NCBI GenBank assembly: GCA_965249175.1
Contig: OZ252227.1
Coordinates: 2,294,001-2,358,000, forward strand
Origin: CAZYFH01 sp965249175
GTDB lineage: Bacteria; Acidobacteriota; Vicinamibacteria; Vicinamibacterales; UBA8438
Direction of reading: 5' to 3'
DNA: 64,000 nucleotides
Numbering within the stretch: the first letter of the stretch is position 1; every line of letters begins with the position of its first letter. The position numbers and the translations under genes are program-made. Under the pieces are notes generated by a model that was not told where the DNA came from, ran no database searches, and saw nothing but the letters and a program-made list of their open reading frames with translations. Below, one piece after another: positions 1 to 8,923 of this stretch.

Positions 1-1
1 G

Positions 2-363
2 GCCGAGGCGGATGCCGCCGACCGCGAAGCCGCTGTCCTTGAGGACCGGGCCAAGGATCTCCGTGAGGACGCTAAGTCGCTGCGCGCTGACATCGACGCT
101 GTCGCCAGAGATACTGTCATCAACGAGCACGGGCCGATCCACCCCTTCTCGGAAACACTCACCTACAAGATCTGTGATGACGCGTTGGACGAACACCTCA
201 AGACGCTTCAGGTTTCGCAAGTCATCAACTACCTCCTGGCGCACCGCGGGGAAGCGAGCGTCCAGGAGGTCCGCCGTGGGTATTACGGTGACCTCAGGTT
301 CATGGGCTGGGTGGACATCGTGCCACCGCTGAACGGTGGGTGGACCGGAGTGGGTTCAGCGGA
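2..363 (+). pseudogene. 3' part of an unrecognised gene, cut by ISa copy 1
   Basis: Frame 2 is open from the window edge up to the ISa inverted repeat. The N-terminal part visible here is rich in Ala, Glu, Asp and Arg and looks like a coiled coil. A globular segment with the motifs HPFSETLTYKICDD and VINYLLAHRGEASV follows, ending in GGWTGVGSAE. I do not recognise the family; the composition resembles phage or accessory proteins. The frame runs into the IS and stops at 424 inside it. The sequence beyond the other IS end belongs to an unrelated gene, so the native C-terminus is lost or was moved elsewhere. Confidence 0.5.
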
Positions 364-1798
364 GAGATATAACCAGAAGTTGTGGATCGGCAGTCTGAAG
401 AAGGCGGCGTATCCTTTCGCGTGAGCAACGCGAAAACTCCGGCTGGCAGGCCGGTGAAAGGAGCCGCCACCCATGCTGAAGGTACTCGACAACGATGGAG
501 CAGACAACGAAGTTCCGCCGGAAGAGCGCGGTGCGCAGACGGTGGACGAGCTGGCCCGGGAGGGAGCCCGGCGGATGTTGATGACGGCCCTGGCGGTGGA
601 GGTCGGGCAGTACATCGAGGCCCACGGCGAGGAGCGGGACGCGCGGGGACGCCGGCTGGTCGTTCGGAATGGTCGGGCCCAGGCGCGGAAGGTGACGTGC
701 GGGGCAGGTACGCTCGAGGTGCATGCTCCTCGGGTGAACGACAAAAGGGTCAACGGCGCGGGCCAGCGGGAGCGGTTCACGAGTCGGATCTTGCCCCCCT
801 ACATGCGTCGCTCGCCCAAGGTGGCGGAGGTGCTGCCGATCCTCTATCTGCGCGGTCTGTCGACGGGCGATTTCCGCGAAGCGCTGCCGGTGCTATTGGG
901 GGATGACGCGGCCGGCCTCAGCGCGACCAACATCGCGCGCCTCACGGCGGTGTGGGAAGAGGACTACCGGCGGTTCCGCCAGCGGGACCTGGCCGATCGT
1001 GACTACGTGTACGTGTGGGTCGACGGCATCCATTTCAACATCCGGCTCGAGGACGATCGGCTCTGTACGCTGGTGATCATCGGCGTACGGCGCGATGGGA
1101 CCAAGAAGCTCGTGGCCCTGGAGGACGGCTACCGCGAGAGCACCGACAGCTGGGCGACGGTGCTGCGGGACCTCCAGCGGCGCGGCATGCGGGCCCCGGT
1201 GGGGGCGGTCGGCGACGGCGCCCTGGGTTTCTGGGCGGCCGTGCGCGACGTGTGGCCGGACACGCGAGAGCTCCGCGACTGGTGTCACAAGATGGGCAAC
1301 GTGCTCGACAAATTGCCAAAGCGATTACAGCCGAAAGCGAAGCGCGCGCTCCGCGAGATCATGTACGCCGAGACGCGGGCACACGCCGAGGAGGCCATGG
1401 ACGTCTTCATCGCCGAGTACGAGGCCAAGTACCCGAAGGCGGCGGCGTGCCTGGACGCAGACCGCGACCGCCTCCTCACGCACTTTGCCCTGCCAGCTGA
1501 GCATTGGCAGCACGTGCGCACGAGCAACGTCATCGAGTCGCCATTCGCCACGGTCCGACTCCGGCAGCGCGTGACCAAAGGCGCGGGCTCGCGCACCAAG
1601 GGCCTGTTGATGGCCTACAAGCTGCTCGAGATGGCACAGCAGCGCTGGCGTCGGCTCAATGGCGCGCATCTGCTGCCACTCGTCCGCGCCGGCGTGACGT
1701 TCATTGACGGGGTACAGCAGGAGCGAAACAACGAGGGAGATCGGAAGGTGGCCGCCTGATCACGCTGATGACCGATCCACAACATTTGACAATATCTC
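364..1798 (+). mobile_element. ISa copy 1, IS256-family insertion sequence
   Basis: About 1435 bp bounded by imperfect inverted repeats. The left end reads GAGATATAACCAGAAGTTGT and the right end, reversed, reads GAGATATTGTCAAATGTTGT, both followed by GGATCGG. One transposase gene fills it. The flanks are TCAGCGGA on the left and AATTGCAA on the right, so there is no target duplication. This copy therefore probably sits at a deletion or recombination junction between two ISa copies, which agrees with the unrelated gene pieces on its two sides. Confidence 0.93.
473..1759 (+). CDS. IS256-family (Mutator-like) transposase, ISa copy 1, intact
   Basis: A 428-aa DDE transposase that cuts and joins the ISa ends. 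The catalytic triad is visible as D184 (YVWVDGIHFN), D248 (AVGDGALGF) and E355 (SNVIESPFATVR), with the family motif WCHKMGNVLDKLP between the second D and the E. The start ATG follows GTGAAAGGAGCCGCCACCC, a good ribosome-binding site. The reading frame is complete. This copy differs from copies 4, 5 and 7 by Arg instead of Pro at residue 207 (GVRRDG versus GVRPDG), a single-base difference. It is a candidate source of transposase for the frameshifted copies. Confidence 0.95.
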   Translation: MLKVLDNDGADNEVPPEERGAQTVDELAREGARRMLMTALAVEVGQYIEAHGEERDARGRRLVVRNGRAQARKVTCGAGTLEVHAPRVNDKRVNGAGQRERFTSRILPPYMRRSPKVAEVLPILYLRGLSTGDFREALPVLLGDDAAGLSATNIARLTAVWEEDYRRFRQRDLADRDYVYVWVDGIHFNIRLEDDRLCTLVIIGVRRDGTKKLVALEDGYRESTDSWATVLRDLQRRGMRAPVGAVGDGALGFWAAVRDVWPDTRELRDWCHKMGNVLDKLPKRLQPKAKRALREIMYAETRAHAEEAMDVFIAEYEAKYPKAAACLDADRDRLLTHFALPAEHWQHVRTSNVIESPFATVRLRQRVTKGAGSRTKGLLMAYKLLEMAQQRWRRLNGAHLLPLVRAGVTFIDGVQQERNNEGDRKVAA

Positions 1799-2521
1799 AA
1801 TTGCAATTTTACCCCCCGTTTGTGCCGCTGGAACATTTGTGGACCATATCAACTCTCCACTTTCTAAATCGTATCGAAAGAGATCTGGCTTGGCAGAGGC
1901 AAGTGCGTCATTTGTAGCAATGAAGAGATCTCCGTCATGAATCACTGGCATTTTTGATGGACGGCCCGGAAGACTGTCGCTGCAAAGAGTCTTGCCAGTT
2001 TCAGCGTCTACGGCGATCATATTGTCTACGATAGAAAATACGGAAAAATAGAGGATGCCTTTGTGATAGATTGGTCGAAACTGCACAGGCCCACTACCAG
2101 ATCTATTTATCCACTTAACTTTGCCAGTCAAAGAATCAAACGCGACGAAATTGCCACCATCGAATGGTATGACAAGAACCCCACCTCAGAAGAGCATTCT
2201 CAAGTAACCCGGATTGGTGTTGGAAATTCACTATTTGAGAATCGCCAATTCTCTTTACCAGTGTCTAAATCTACGGAAACAATCAAGGACTCCGAGCCGA
2301 AGAACAAAGTGTCTTCGACAATCAAGAAATCCGTTATGTCGTCTGCTGCGTTTCCATGGCGATATTCTCAGACTTCTTTGCCCGTAAATCTATCGTATCC
2401 AATTAGGACGGCCGGATCATCCTTCTCCTTTGGCTTTAAGATAAACAAACGGTCGTCTATAACATGAGATGGAGTAAGAGAAAGGGTGCCGGTCAGTCTA
2501 AAGCTCTTTTGGGTTGTAGTG

Positions 2522-3953
2522 GGGGATGTCCCAGTAGCTGTTGAAATTTGAAGCGGCGACTCTTCACTGGTCGTGCTATACGACCGGTGACTAAACCGAG
2601 GTGCAAGCCTCCCAGCAAGGAGCCGCCATGAAGCAGCAGTCTCGCACAGTCACTCGTCGTCGCCAATCGGAATCCCCGTCGGTGCGCCACCTCCCGTTGG
2701 TCGAGATCCTGATGGATACCGAGGCTGAGCTCCAGGAGCTGGTCGTGGCCTCGGGCCTGAAGGTGCTCGAGGCCATGCTCGAAGAGGATCGGGCGGCGGT
2801 GTGTGGGCCACGGTATGCGCATCAAGCGGCGCGACGGGCGTACCGGGCCGGGCATGCCCCCAGTCAGGTCGTGTTGGGCGGGCGCAAGGTCGCGATTCGG
2901 CGCCCGCGTGCCCGCCGCGCCGGCACGGAGGTGCCGCTGCCGACCGTGCGGGCGTTCACGGATGCGGACCCGCTGAACCGGCGGGTCGTCGACCAGAGGC
3001 TCATCGGCGTCGCGACCCGCCAGTATGCGCGGAGTCTCGAGCCGCTCGGCGCGGAGATCACCACGCGGGGCACGAGCAAGAGTGCGGTCAGTCGACGCTT
3101 TGTGGCGCAGACCCAGGCGCAGTTGGACGCGTGGCGCGCGACGCCGCTCGACAACCTCGACCTGGCCGTACTGCTGATCGATGGGGTGCACGTCGGCAGC
3201 CATTGTATCGTGGTCGCCCTGGGCATCGATAAATCGGGCACCAAACATCCGCTTGGCCTCTGGGAAGGGGCCACCGAGAATGCGACGGTCTGTCAGGGGC
3301 TGTTGACCAATCTCATGAGCCGCGGACTTCGCACCGACCGGAGCCTCCTGGTGATCGTCGATGGGGCGAAGGCCCTCGACGCCGCGGTGACCCAGACGTT
3401 CGGCCGGGCGGCCGTCGTGCAACGGTGTCAAGTGCATAAGGGCCGGAACATCCTGGAGCATCTCCCCGAGGCGCAGCGGCCGTGGGTGCAGGCGATCCTC
3501 ACGCGCGCCTATACGAACCGCCACGTCAAGACGGCGACGCGTCTGCTGCAGGACCTCGCGCGTCGCTTGGACACCGACTACCCGAGTGCAGCCGCCAGCG
3601 TGCGGGAAGGACTCGACGACACCCTGACCGTGCTCGGCCTGGGGCTGTCGGAGCGCCTCCAACGATCGCTCGCCACCACGAATGCCATTGAGAGTCTGCT
3701 CAGCCGCACCCGCCATGTGAAACGGAATGTGAAGCGTTGGCGCGGTGGGACGATGGTGCTGCGCTGGGTGGCCGCCGGGGTGCTCGAAGCGGCGAAGGGG
3801 TTCCGTCGGGTGAAAGGGTGCAAAGATATGCCGGCCCTCGTCGCGGCCCTCCGAGCGCGCGACGCGCGGCTGGGCCTCGGGGAGTCGTCAGCGATGGTTG
3901 CGTAGTCGTGAACCGAGCCGCCGCTGAGTTTCAACAGCGCACGGGACATCCCC
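2522..3953 (+). mobile_element. ISb, IS256-family insertion sequence
   Basis: 1432 bp. Inverted repeats are GGGGATGTCCC(AGTA/GTGC)GCTGTTGAAA at the two ends. A perfect 8-bp target duplication, TTGTAGTG, lies at 2514-2521 and 3954-3961, so this is a simple insertion into the PQQ lipoprotein gene. The element is full length with one intact gene. A diverged fragment of a relative lies near 40.48-40.80 kb. Confidence 0.93.
2628..3905 (+). CDS. IS256-family transposase of ISb, intact
   Basis: About 425 aa. I chose ATG 2628 because it follows AGCAAGGAGCCGCC; an upstream in-frame start at 2601 lacks such a site. DDE residues are visible in LLIDGVHVG, IVDGAKALDAAV and TTNAIESLLSRTRHVKRNVKRW. The QRCQVHKGRNILEHLP segment matches the IS256 C..H motif region. 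The gene is uninterrupted and is the only complete copy of its type in the window, with a clean target duplication, so it could be active. Confidence 0.94.
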   Translation: MKQQSRTVTRRRQSESPSVRHLPLVEILMDTEAELQELVVASGLKVLEAMLEEDRAAVCGPRYAHQAARRAYRAGHAPSQVVLGGRKVAIRRPRARRAGTEVPLPTVRAFTDADPLNRRVVDQRLIGVATRQYARSLEPLGAEITTRGTSKSAVSRRFVAQTQAQLDAWRATPLDNLDLAVLLIDGVHVGSHCIVVALGIDKSGTKHPLGLWEGATENATVCQGLLTNLMSRGLRTDRSLLVIVDGAKALDAAVTQTFGRAAVVQRCQVHKGRNILEHLPEAQRPWVQAILTRAYTNRHVKTATRLLQDLARRLDTDYPSAAASVREGLDDTLTVLGLGLSERLQRSLATTNAIESLLSRTRHVKRNVKRWRGGTMVLRWVAAGVLEAAKGFRRVKGCKDMPALVAALRARDARLGLGESSAMVA

Positions 3954-4007
3954 TTGTAGTGCCAAACAACCCTGAAGAGCAAATCCTAGAAAGACAATCA
4001 TAAACAT

Positions 4008-4496
4008 CTTCACTGTATGTCCTTTCTGTGTTGGGCGGATTTGACCAGATCCACCGTTCCGCAGTGCCGGTGTGACGACCTCGTACAGCTCGAACGTGAA
4101 CGGCGCGGCAGCCTGCTCGGCCCCGCGGGCGTCACCGGTGAACGTTGCGCATCCCGCCATGCATACGCCAGAACGAGTAACCAGAACCGGCTCTGTCGAT
4201 GATGCCTCGCCGCGTCGGTAGCCGAGCGGGATCTGGCCGCTAAAGGTCATCGTTATTTGCCCGTCGTGCGGAGCGGTGTACCCGTTGGATACCGTAAGCG
4301 AGACCTGTGCCGGCCGATACGAATGACCGCAAGTTATTGTTGTTATGCATGTTGCATTCGATTCGCGACCTGACTGTTGGGCTATGGTCACGATCGGAAC
4401 GTACATTCGCAGTACTCCATGACTACACTGCGTGTACGGGACTCGTTGGGACGGAGAGAAAGGCGAACTGTGAAGACACGCAGGCCGTGCGCCCAC
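4008..4496 (-). other. Open frame upstream of the lipoprotein start, unrecognised
   Basis: The same minus-strand frame as the lipoprotein signal is open upstream from about 4496. It reads as a plausible extracytoplasmic domain (SLTVSNGYTAPHDGQITM, FSGQIPLGYRRGEASS, Cys-containing SGVCMAGCATFTGD). It could be a fragment of another secreted protein whose stop has been lost, since it runs straight into MFMIVFLGFALQGC. I do not recognise a family. Bases 4497-4620 hold nothing I can identify. Confidence 0.3.
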
Positions 4497-4763
4497 CGCG
4501 ACTGCGCTCCTCAGTACGCGTCGTGGTTCGGTTGGACGGCCGTGGCCACACCCAGCGCGTTCGGCTCACGATCTCGTTGCTCAGGAGGAGGTCCGACGTC
4601 CCCCCCCCGATTTGAGTAGCGCTCAGGATTAGAGTTCGATCTCATGCGGAAGGAGATCGGACGTGAAGAGGCGGTTCACAGAAACGCAGATCATCGGGTT
4701 CCTCCGGGAGGCGGAAGCCGGCGTGCCGGTGAAGCAGCTCTGCCGGAAGCACGGGTACTCGGA

Positions 4764-6199
4764 GAGATATTGTCAAATGTTGTGGATCGGTCATCAGCGT
4801 GATCAGGCGGCCACCTTCCGATCTCCCTCGTTGTTTCGCTCCTGCTGTACCCCGTCAATGAACGTCACGCCGGCGCGGACGAGTGGCAGCAGATGCGCGC
4901 CATTGAGCCGACGCCAGCGCTGCTGTGCCATCTCGAGCAGCTTGTAGGCCATCAACAGGCCCTTGGTGCGCGAGCCCGCGCCTTTGGTCACGCGCTGCCG
5001 GAGTCGGACCGTGGCGAATGGCGACTCGATGACGTTGCTCGTGCGCACGTGCTGCCAATGCTCAGCTGGCAGGGCAAAGTGCGTGAGGAGGCGGTCGCGG
5101 TCTGCGTCCAGGCACGCCGCCGCCTTCGGGTACTTGGCCTCGTACTCGGCGATGAAGACGTCCATGGCCTCCTCGGCGTGTGCCCGCGTCTCGGCGTACA
5201 TGATCTCGCGGAGCGCGCGCTTCGCTTTCGGCTGTAATCGCTTTGGCAATTTGTCGAGCACGTTGCCCATCTTGTGACACCAGTCGCGGAGCTCTCGCGT
5301 GTCCGGCCACACGTCGCGCACGGCCGCCCAGAAACCCAGGGCGCCGTCGCCGACCGCCCCCACCGGGGCCCGCATGCCGCGCCGCTGGAGGTCCCGCAGC
5401 ACCGTCGCCCAGCTGTCGGTGCTCTCGCGGTAGCCGTCCTCCAGGGCCACGAGCTTCTTGGTCCCATCGGGCCGTACGCCGATGGATCACCAGCGTACAG
5501 AGCCGATCGTCCTCGAGCCGGATGTTGAAATGGATGCCGTCGACCCACACGTACACGTAGTCACGATCGGCCAGGTCCCGCTGGCGGAACCGCCGGTAGT
5601 CCTCTTCCCACACCGCCGTGAGGCGCGCGATGTTGGTCGCGCTGAGGCCGGCCGCGTCATCCCCCAATAGCACCGGCAGCGCTTCGCGGAAATCGCCCGT
5701 CGACAGACCGCGCAGATAGAGGATCGGCAGCACCTCCGCCACCTTGGGCGAGCGACGCATGTAGGGGGGCAAGATCCGACTCGTGAACCGCTCCCGCTGG
5801 CCCGCGCCGTTGACCCTTTTGTCGTTCACCCGAGGAGCATGCACCTCGAGCGTACCTGCCCCGCACGTCACCTTCCGCGCCTGGGCCCGACCATTCCGAA
5901 CGACCAGCCGGCGTCCCCGCGCGTCCCGCTCCTCGCCGTGGGCCTCGATGTACTGCCCGACCTCCACCGCCAGGGCCGTCATCAACATCCGCCGGGCTCC
6001 CTCCCGGGCCAGCTCGTCCACCGTCTGCGCACCGCGCTCTTCCGGCGGAACTTCGTTGTCTGCTCCATCGTTGTCGAGTACCTTCAGCATGGGTGGCGGC
6101 TCCTTTCACCGGCCTGCCAGCCGGAGTTTTCGCGTTGCTCACGCGAAAGGATACGCCGCCTTCTTCAGACTGCCGATCCACAACTTCTGGTTATATCTC
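4764..6199 (-). mobile_element. ISa copy 2 (reverse), frameshifted subtype
   Basis: 1436 bp, one base longer than intact copies. A perfect flush 8-bp target duplication, TACTCGGA, lies at 4756-4763 and 6200-6207. It is inserted in the IS3 orfA remnant. It carries the extra base described for its transposase, yet has clean ends and a duplication. Confidence 0.94.
4803..6090 (-). pseudogene. ISa transposase copy 2, 1-base frameshift
   Basis: Identical in frame to copy 1 up to residue 202. There GTGATCATCGG has become GTGATCCATCGG (near 5484 on the plus strand), an inserted C. Translation continues in the wrong frame to a 342-aa product that keeps D184 but loses D248 and E355, so it cannot be catalytic. 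Copies 3 and 6 carry the same insertion. The downstream half is preserved as a second open frame of 215 codons from 5450. Confidence 0.9.
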
Positions 6200-6732
6200 T
6201 ACTCGGAGGCGAGCTACTACCTGTGGCGGAGTAAGGACGGAGGCATAAGGCCTGTCCGATGTGTCACGTCGGACTCTACGATGAGGCCTCCGCAGCGGTC
6301 ACAGATACAACGTGCGTGGCCACTCGGCCGTCGGCAGCTTTCGGCGGACGTTCATGCGGCCCCACTCGAACGGCACGCCCAGCACGATGAAGAGCACGCC
6401 TGTGAAGATTAGGGTCTCCCAGCGGCTCATGGTCAGGACCATCGCGATCATCCACGCCCACCTCGCGTAGCGAAATACGCGTCCTCCCATCCGACTCTGG
6501 ACGGGGAGCAGAAACGGCGCCGCCACGAGCGCGAATAGCCCCACGCCGCCAAGAGTGTCCTGCACGACGTCCAGCAGATGGTCCGCAACCACCGCTCCGT
6601 ACAACGAGAAGGTCCCAAAGCACAGGAGTATCGTGACTATCGGCCAACGGGGCTCCCGTCCCGCGCGTCGGGCCCCCTCGAGCAGTCTGGGCTTGATCCG
6701 ATCTCGTGGACACTTTCCAAGAGAGGAATACG

Positions 6733-7050
6733 ATGTCCACGATGGCCACAACAGGGAAGCCACGCCGGGTGCGGCGACGGTTCAGTGAGGAGTTCAAGAC
6801 CGGGGCGGTCCGGCTGGTACTCGACGAGGGGAAGACCGTGGGGCGGGTAGCCCGGGAGCTCGACCTCACCGAGTCGGCACTCCGCACCTGGGTGGAGCGC
6901 ACCCGGGCGGGTCGGACAAAGGGACGCACGGGCTTGACGAGTGAGGAGCGCGAGGAATTGCGCCGCTTGCGGAAGGAGAATCGGGTGCTCCGGACCGAGC
7001 GAGACATCCTAAAAAAGGCCGCGGCCTTCTTCGCGAAGGAGAACGCGTAA
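6733..7050 (+). CDS. IS3-family OrfA (helix-turn-helix)
   Basis: About 105 aa. ATG 6733 follows CCAAGAGAGGAATACG. The N-terminal helix-turn-helix reads RRFSEEFKTGAVRLVLDEGK, with VGRVARELDLTESALRTWV. The C-terminal leucine zipper reads ELRRLRKENRVLRTERDILK, which mediates multimerisation in this family. Near the 3' end is the slippery heptamer A AAA AAG (7011-7017), in register for -1 frameshifting into orfB, as known for IS3-family elements. Confidence 0.93.
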   Translation: MSTMATTGKPRRVRRRFSEEFKTGAVRLVLDEGKTVGRVARELDLTESALRTWVERTRAGRTKGRTGLTSEEREELRRLRKENRVLRTERDILKKAAAFFAKENA

Positions 7051-7913
7051 GATTCGCGTTCATCCAGACGGAGAAGGCCGACTTCAGCGTCAGGACGATG
7101 TGTCGGACTCTCGCGGTCTCGCCGAGTGGATTCTACGCCTGGTGCCGCCGACCGGCGTCAGCTCATGCCCTCCGGGATCAGCAACTGCGGGTGCTCATCC
7201 GTGCGTCGCATGAGGCGAGTCGCTGCCGCTACGGCAGCCCTCGGGTCCACGAGGATCTGATCGAGCAAGGGGTCCCCGTGAGTCGCAAGCGGGTCGTGCG
7301 CCTCATGCAGACCGACGGCCTCAAAGCTCGTGTGCGTAACCGGTTCAAGGGCACCACGATGAGCGACCACGACCAGCCGATCGCCGCGAATGTGCTCGAC
7401 CAGGACTTCGTCGCCGACGCGCCGAACCAACGGTGGGTCGCGGACACGTCGGAGTTCGTCATCGGCAGTAGCGGGAAACTGTACTTGGCTGCCGTCCTGG
7501 ACCTCTACTCGCGGTTCCTGGTGGGGTGGGCCGTCAGCGCCATCAACGACCGCCATCTCGTCATCAAGGCGCTCAAGATGGCGCTGAAACGGCGCCGGCC
7601 TGCCACCGGCATGCTGCATCATTCTGACCAAGGTAGTCCGTACGCCAGCGAGGACTACCAAGCAGTCCTCACGGCGTACGGCATGACGGGGAGCATGAGC
7701 CGACGCGGCAACTGTTTCGACAATGCCGTGATAGAGAGCTGGTTCTCGACCGTGAAGCTTGAGCTCGGTGAGCACTTCCAGAGCTGCGGCCAGGCCAAGA
7801 TGGAGCTGTTCGACTACATCGAAGTGTTCTACAACCAGCAGCGGCGACACTCGACCCTCGGCCAGATCAGTCCGGCCGAGTTTGAACGACGCGGGGCCGC
7901 TCTGGCAGCATAG
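7050..7913 (+). CDS. IS3-family OrfB, DDE integrase-type transposase
   Basis: The frame is -1 relative to orfA and is probably expressed as an OrfAB fusion through the A AAA AAG site. An internal ATG is at 7098. The integrase core shows D in VADTSEFVIGSSGKLYLA, D in MLHHSDQGSPYAS and E in CFDNAVIESWFSTVKLE, the IS3-family DDE signature. The N-terminal MCRTLAVSPSGFYAW motif is also typical. The gene ends at TAG 7911-7913, 30 bases before the right end of the element. No disruption is seen. Confidence 0.93.
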   Translation, partial: RFAFIQTEKADFSVRTMCRTLAVSPSGFYAWCRRPASAHALRDQQLRVLIRASHEASRCRYGSPRVHEDLIEQGVPVSRKRVVRLMQTDGLKARVRNRFKGTTMSDHDQPIAANVLDQDFVADAPNQRWVADTSEFVIGSSGKLYLAAVLDLYSRFLVGWAVSAINDRHLVIKALKMALKRRRPATGMLHHSDQGSPYASEDYQAVLTAYGMTGSMSRRGNCFDNAVIESWFSTVKLELGEHFQSCGQAKMELFDYIEVFYNQQRRHSTLGQISPAEFERRGAALAA

Positions 7914-8199
7914 TCAAACCGTCCACGAAACTGGATCAAGCCCAGTCTGGCTTCCCACGCAGTCAAAAGGACTCGCCGATACCTGCGGTTCACCGTCTTC
8001 GCATTGCCCAGCGATTCCAAGGCCGTCCGGCGTGCGTCGGTCCCGGCAGCACCGGCGGCCGACGCGTCCTCGCGGGCCGACTCGACATGCTCCTGGAGCT
8101 CCTTGCGCACGCGCGCAGCCGACGCCGTCGATAGCTTCCGGGTGGCGATGTCCAGCCAGGCCGCCAGAGCGTCATTGTCCATCCGAACTTCGGTCGTCA

Positions 8200-8511
8200 T
8201 CACGCTTCCTCCAGGATCAACGAGACCGCCCGCGACATCGCCCGCCAGTCCTCTCGGTCCTTGGACAGCATCCGCCGTCCTGATTCCGTGATCCGGTAGT
8301 AGCGGCGCGTCCGCCCCTTCTCGACGCCCTCATAGCTCTCCACCACGCCCTCGTTCTCCAGCTTGTGCAGCGCCGGATACAGCGTGCCCTCCTGAAAGTC
8401 CAACACACCTTCGGACCGCGACTTGATCTGCTGCGCGATTCGATAGCCGTGATTGGGTCCCCTCGCCAGGACTTCCAATATCAGTGCCGGCAATGTGCCT
8501 TTGAGATTCAT
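8200..8511 (-). CDS. PadR-family transcriptional regulator
   Basis: 103 aa, a winged-helix regulator. Visible PadR features are LPALILEVLARGPNHGYRIA, the FQEGTLYPALHKLENEG recognition region and YYRITESGRRML in the wing. It is intact. Its stop overlaps the start of the HAAS membrane protein gene. PadR proteins of this layout usually repress their own operon; a palindrome-like ATGCATTGGTATCATATGCAT lies just upstream around 8520-8540 and could be the operator. Confidence 0.92.
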   Translation of the reverse strand: MNLKGTLPALILEVLARGPNHGYRIAQQIKSRSEGVLDFQEGTLYPALHKLENEGVVESYEGVEKGRTRRYYRITESGRRMLSKDREDWRAMSRAVSLILEEA

Positions 8512-8518
8512 GACGGCC

Positions 8519-8542
8519 TATGCATTGGTATCATATGCATAC
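8519..8542. promoter_or_regulatory. Possible PadR operator/promoter
   Basis: The short AT-rich segment just upstream of padR contains two ATGCAT-type half sites spaced around GGTATCAT. PadR operators are commonly such inverted repeats overlapping the promoter. This is an inference from position and symmetry only. Confidence 0.3.
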
Positions 8543-8740
8543 TATTGAGATATATGCAAGGGCGTCGGCGTGGCTGATCAGGCGCGTCAATCTGAGATCG
8601 CATCCAGCCTCCTGGTGGGGCTCTACTCGGCGTTCGGCGTCGTGTTCCTGGTCATTCCCGTCCGGCTCACGACGGCGCTCCTCCGCGGGCCGCGGCGCCT
8701 CCTCCGACGCCTGTCTAACCGGGCCGGTGAGCCGGGGCGG

Positions 8741-8826
8741 GTCCGCTGTCTCTCCTGTCCGCTCGTTGCACACAGTCTGCCCATCTGAGGCCGTGATCCG
8801 CCCCGGCCGGTGGCATAATCAGCCCA
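8741..8826 (+). repeat. Promoter-like repeat, copy 1 (second copy at 11085-11170)
   Basis: About 85 bp shared with 11085-11170 at high identity. Both contain CTCTCCTGTCCGCTCGTTGC, then GAGGCCGTGATC, then GGTGGCATAATCA. TTGCAC and CATAAT can be read as promoter elements, but the spacing is not ideal. Both copies are followed within 30 bases by an AAGGAGGGG or CAGGAGGGA sequence, so it probably came from the upstream region of a duplicated gene. The open frame at 8570-8788 overlaps this copy and is doubtful. Confidence 0.55.
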
Positions 8827-8923
8827 GCTTTTCCACCCCCACAAGGAGGGGCCATGCGCGCGACTGCGTCGGCGTGCGGCTTGGCTGGCAAGAAACCGTC
8901 TGGCTAACAAGGACATCTCACGG

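Larger units (their letters stand above)
1799..4007 (-). pseudogene. PQQ-like beta-propeller lipoprotein pseudogene, split by ISb and cut by ISa
   Basis: Read on the minus strand, the gene starts at 4007 with a lipoprotein signal ending in the lipobox LQGC (MFMIVFLGFALQGC). It is then broken by ISb (2522-3953) and resumes at 2521 with beta-propeller repeats: IGYDRFTGKEV, VDLDTGKENWRF, FDSLTGKVKW, VDAETGKTL, YDLESGELIW. The DxxTGKxxW repeats are typical of PQQ/BamB-like propellers. The copy is decayed. An in-frame TGA stands where the Trp of GKEVW is expected, and two indels near 2190-2205 shift frame between IRVT and GGVLVIPFDGG. Frame also changes across the ISb site. The 3' end is lost at ISa copy 1. 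It is more AT-rich than its neighbours, suggesting a different origin. Confidence 0.75.
4663..6244 (+). pseudogene. IS3-family orfA remnant interrupted by ISa copy 2
   Basis: A GTG start after AAGGAGATCGGAC begins the helix-turn-helix protein typical of IS3-family OrfA: MKRRFTETQIIGFLREAEAG, then VKQLCRKHGYSE. ISa copy 2 sits after TACTCGGA. Removing it and one duplicated octamer rejoins ..KHGYSEASYYLWRSKDGG.., the conserved continuation of this OrfA family. After about 6244 the homology ends and the frame runs into unrelated sequence, so the element was already truncated. No orfB is nearby. Confidence 0.8.
6689..7943 (+). mobile_element. IS3-family insertion sequence in the HAAS gene
   Basis: 1255 bp from GGGCTTGATCC to GGATCAAGCCC, with extended similarity inside the ends (TCGTGGAC). 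The sequence AGTCT flanks both ends (6684-6688 and 7944-7948) as a 5-bp duplication. It contains orfA and orfB with a frameshift signal between them and appears complete. Confidence 0.9.
6299..8203 (-). pseudogene. HAAS-domain membrane protein, split by an IS3 element
   Basis: The 5' part (8203 down to 7949) encodes an N-terminal helical signalling domain of the HAAS/permease-prefix type (MDNDALAAWLDIATRKLS, VRKELQEHVESARED). The 3' part (6688 down to 6299) encodes three to four membrane segments (IVTILLCFGTFSLYGAVV, GGVGLFALVAAPFLL, ETLIFTGVLFIVLGVP). Removing IS 6689-7943 and one AGTCT copy restores a perfect frame through TAWEARLLEGARRAG. The start ATG overlaps the stop of the PadR gene (ATGA), so the two form a translationally coupled operon. 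PadR plus HAAS protein is a known pairing in which the regulator controls the membrane partner. The insertion inactivates the membrane protein. Confidence 0.85.

Noticed and set aside
382..906. 174-aa plus-strand frame (and the matching 165-aa minus frame) repeated in every ISa copy
   Set aside because: They overlap the transposase in other frames, are Arg/Gly/Pro-rich as expected for shadows in GC-rich DNA, and recur only because the IS recurs.
1799..2521. TGA read as Trp (recoding) in the PQQ propeller gene
   Set aside because: One TGA does stand at an expected Trp, but the same gene also has indels, and other genes in the window use TGA as a normal stop.
2493..3716. 407-aa minus-strand open frame opposite the ISb transposase
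   Set aside because: Antisense shadow of the DDE transposase; its composition is Arg/His/Pro-rich and it lacks a ribosome site.
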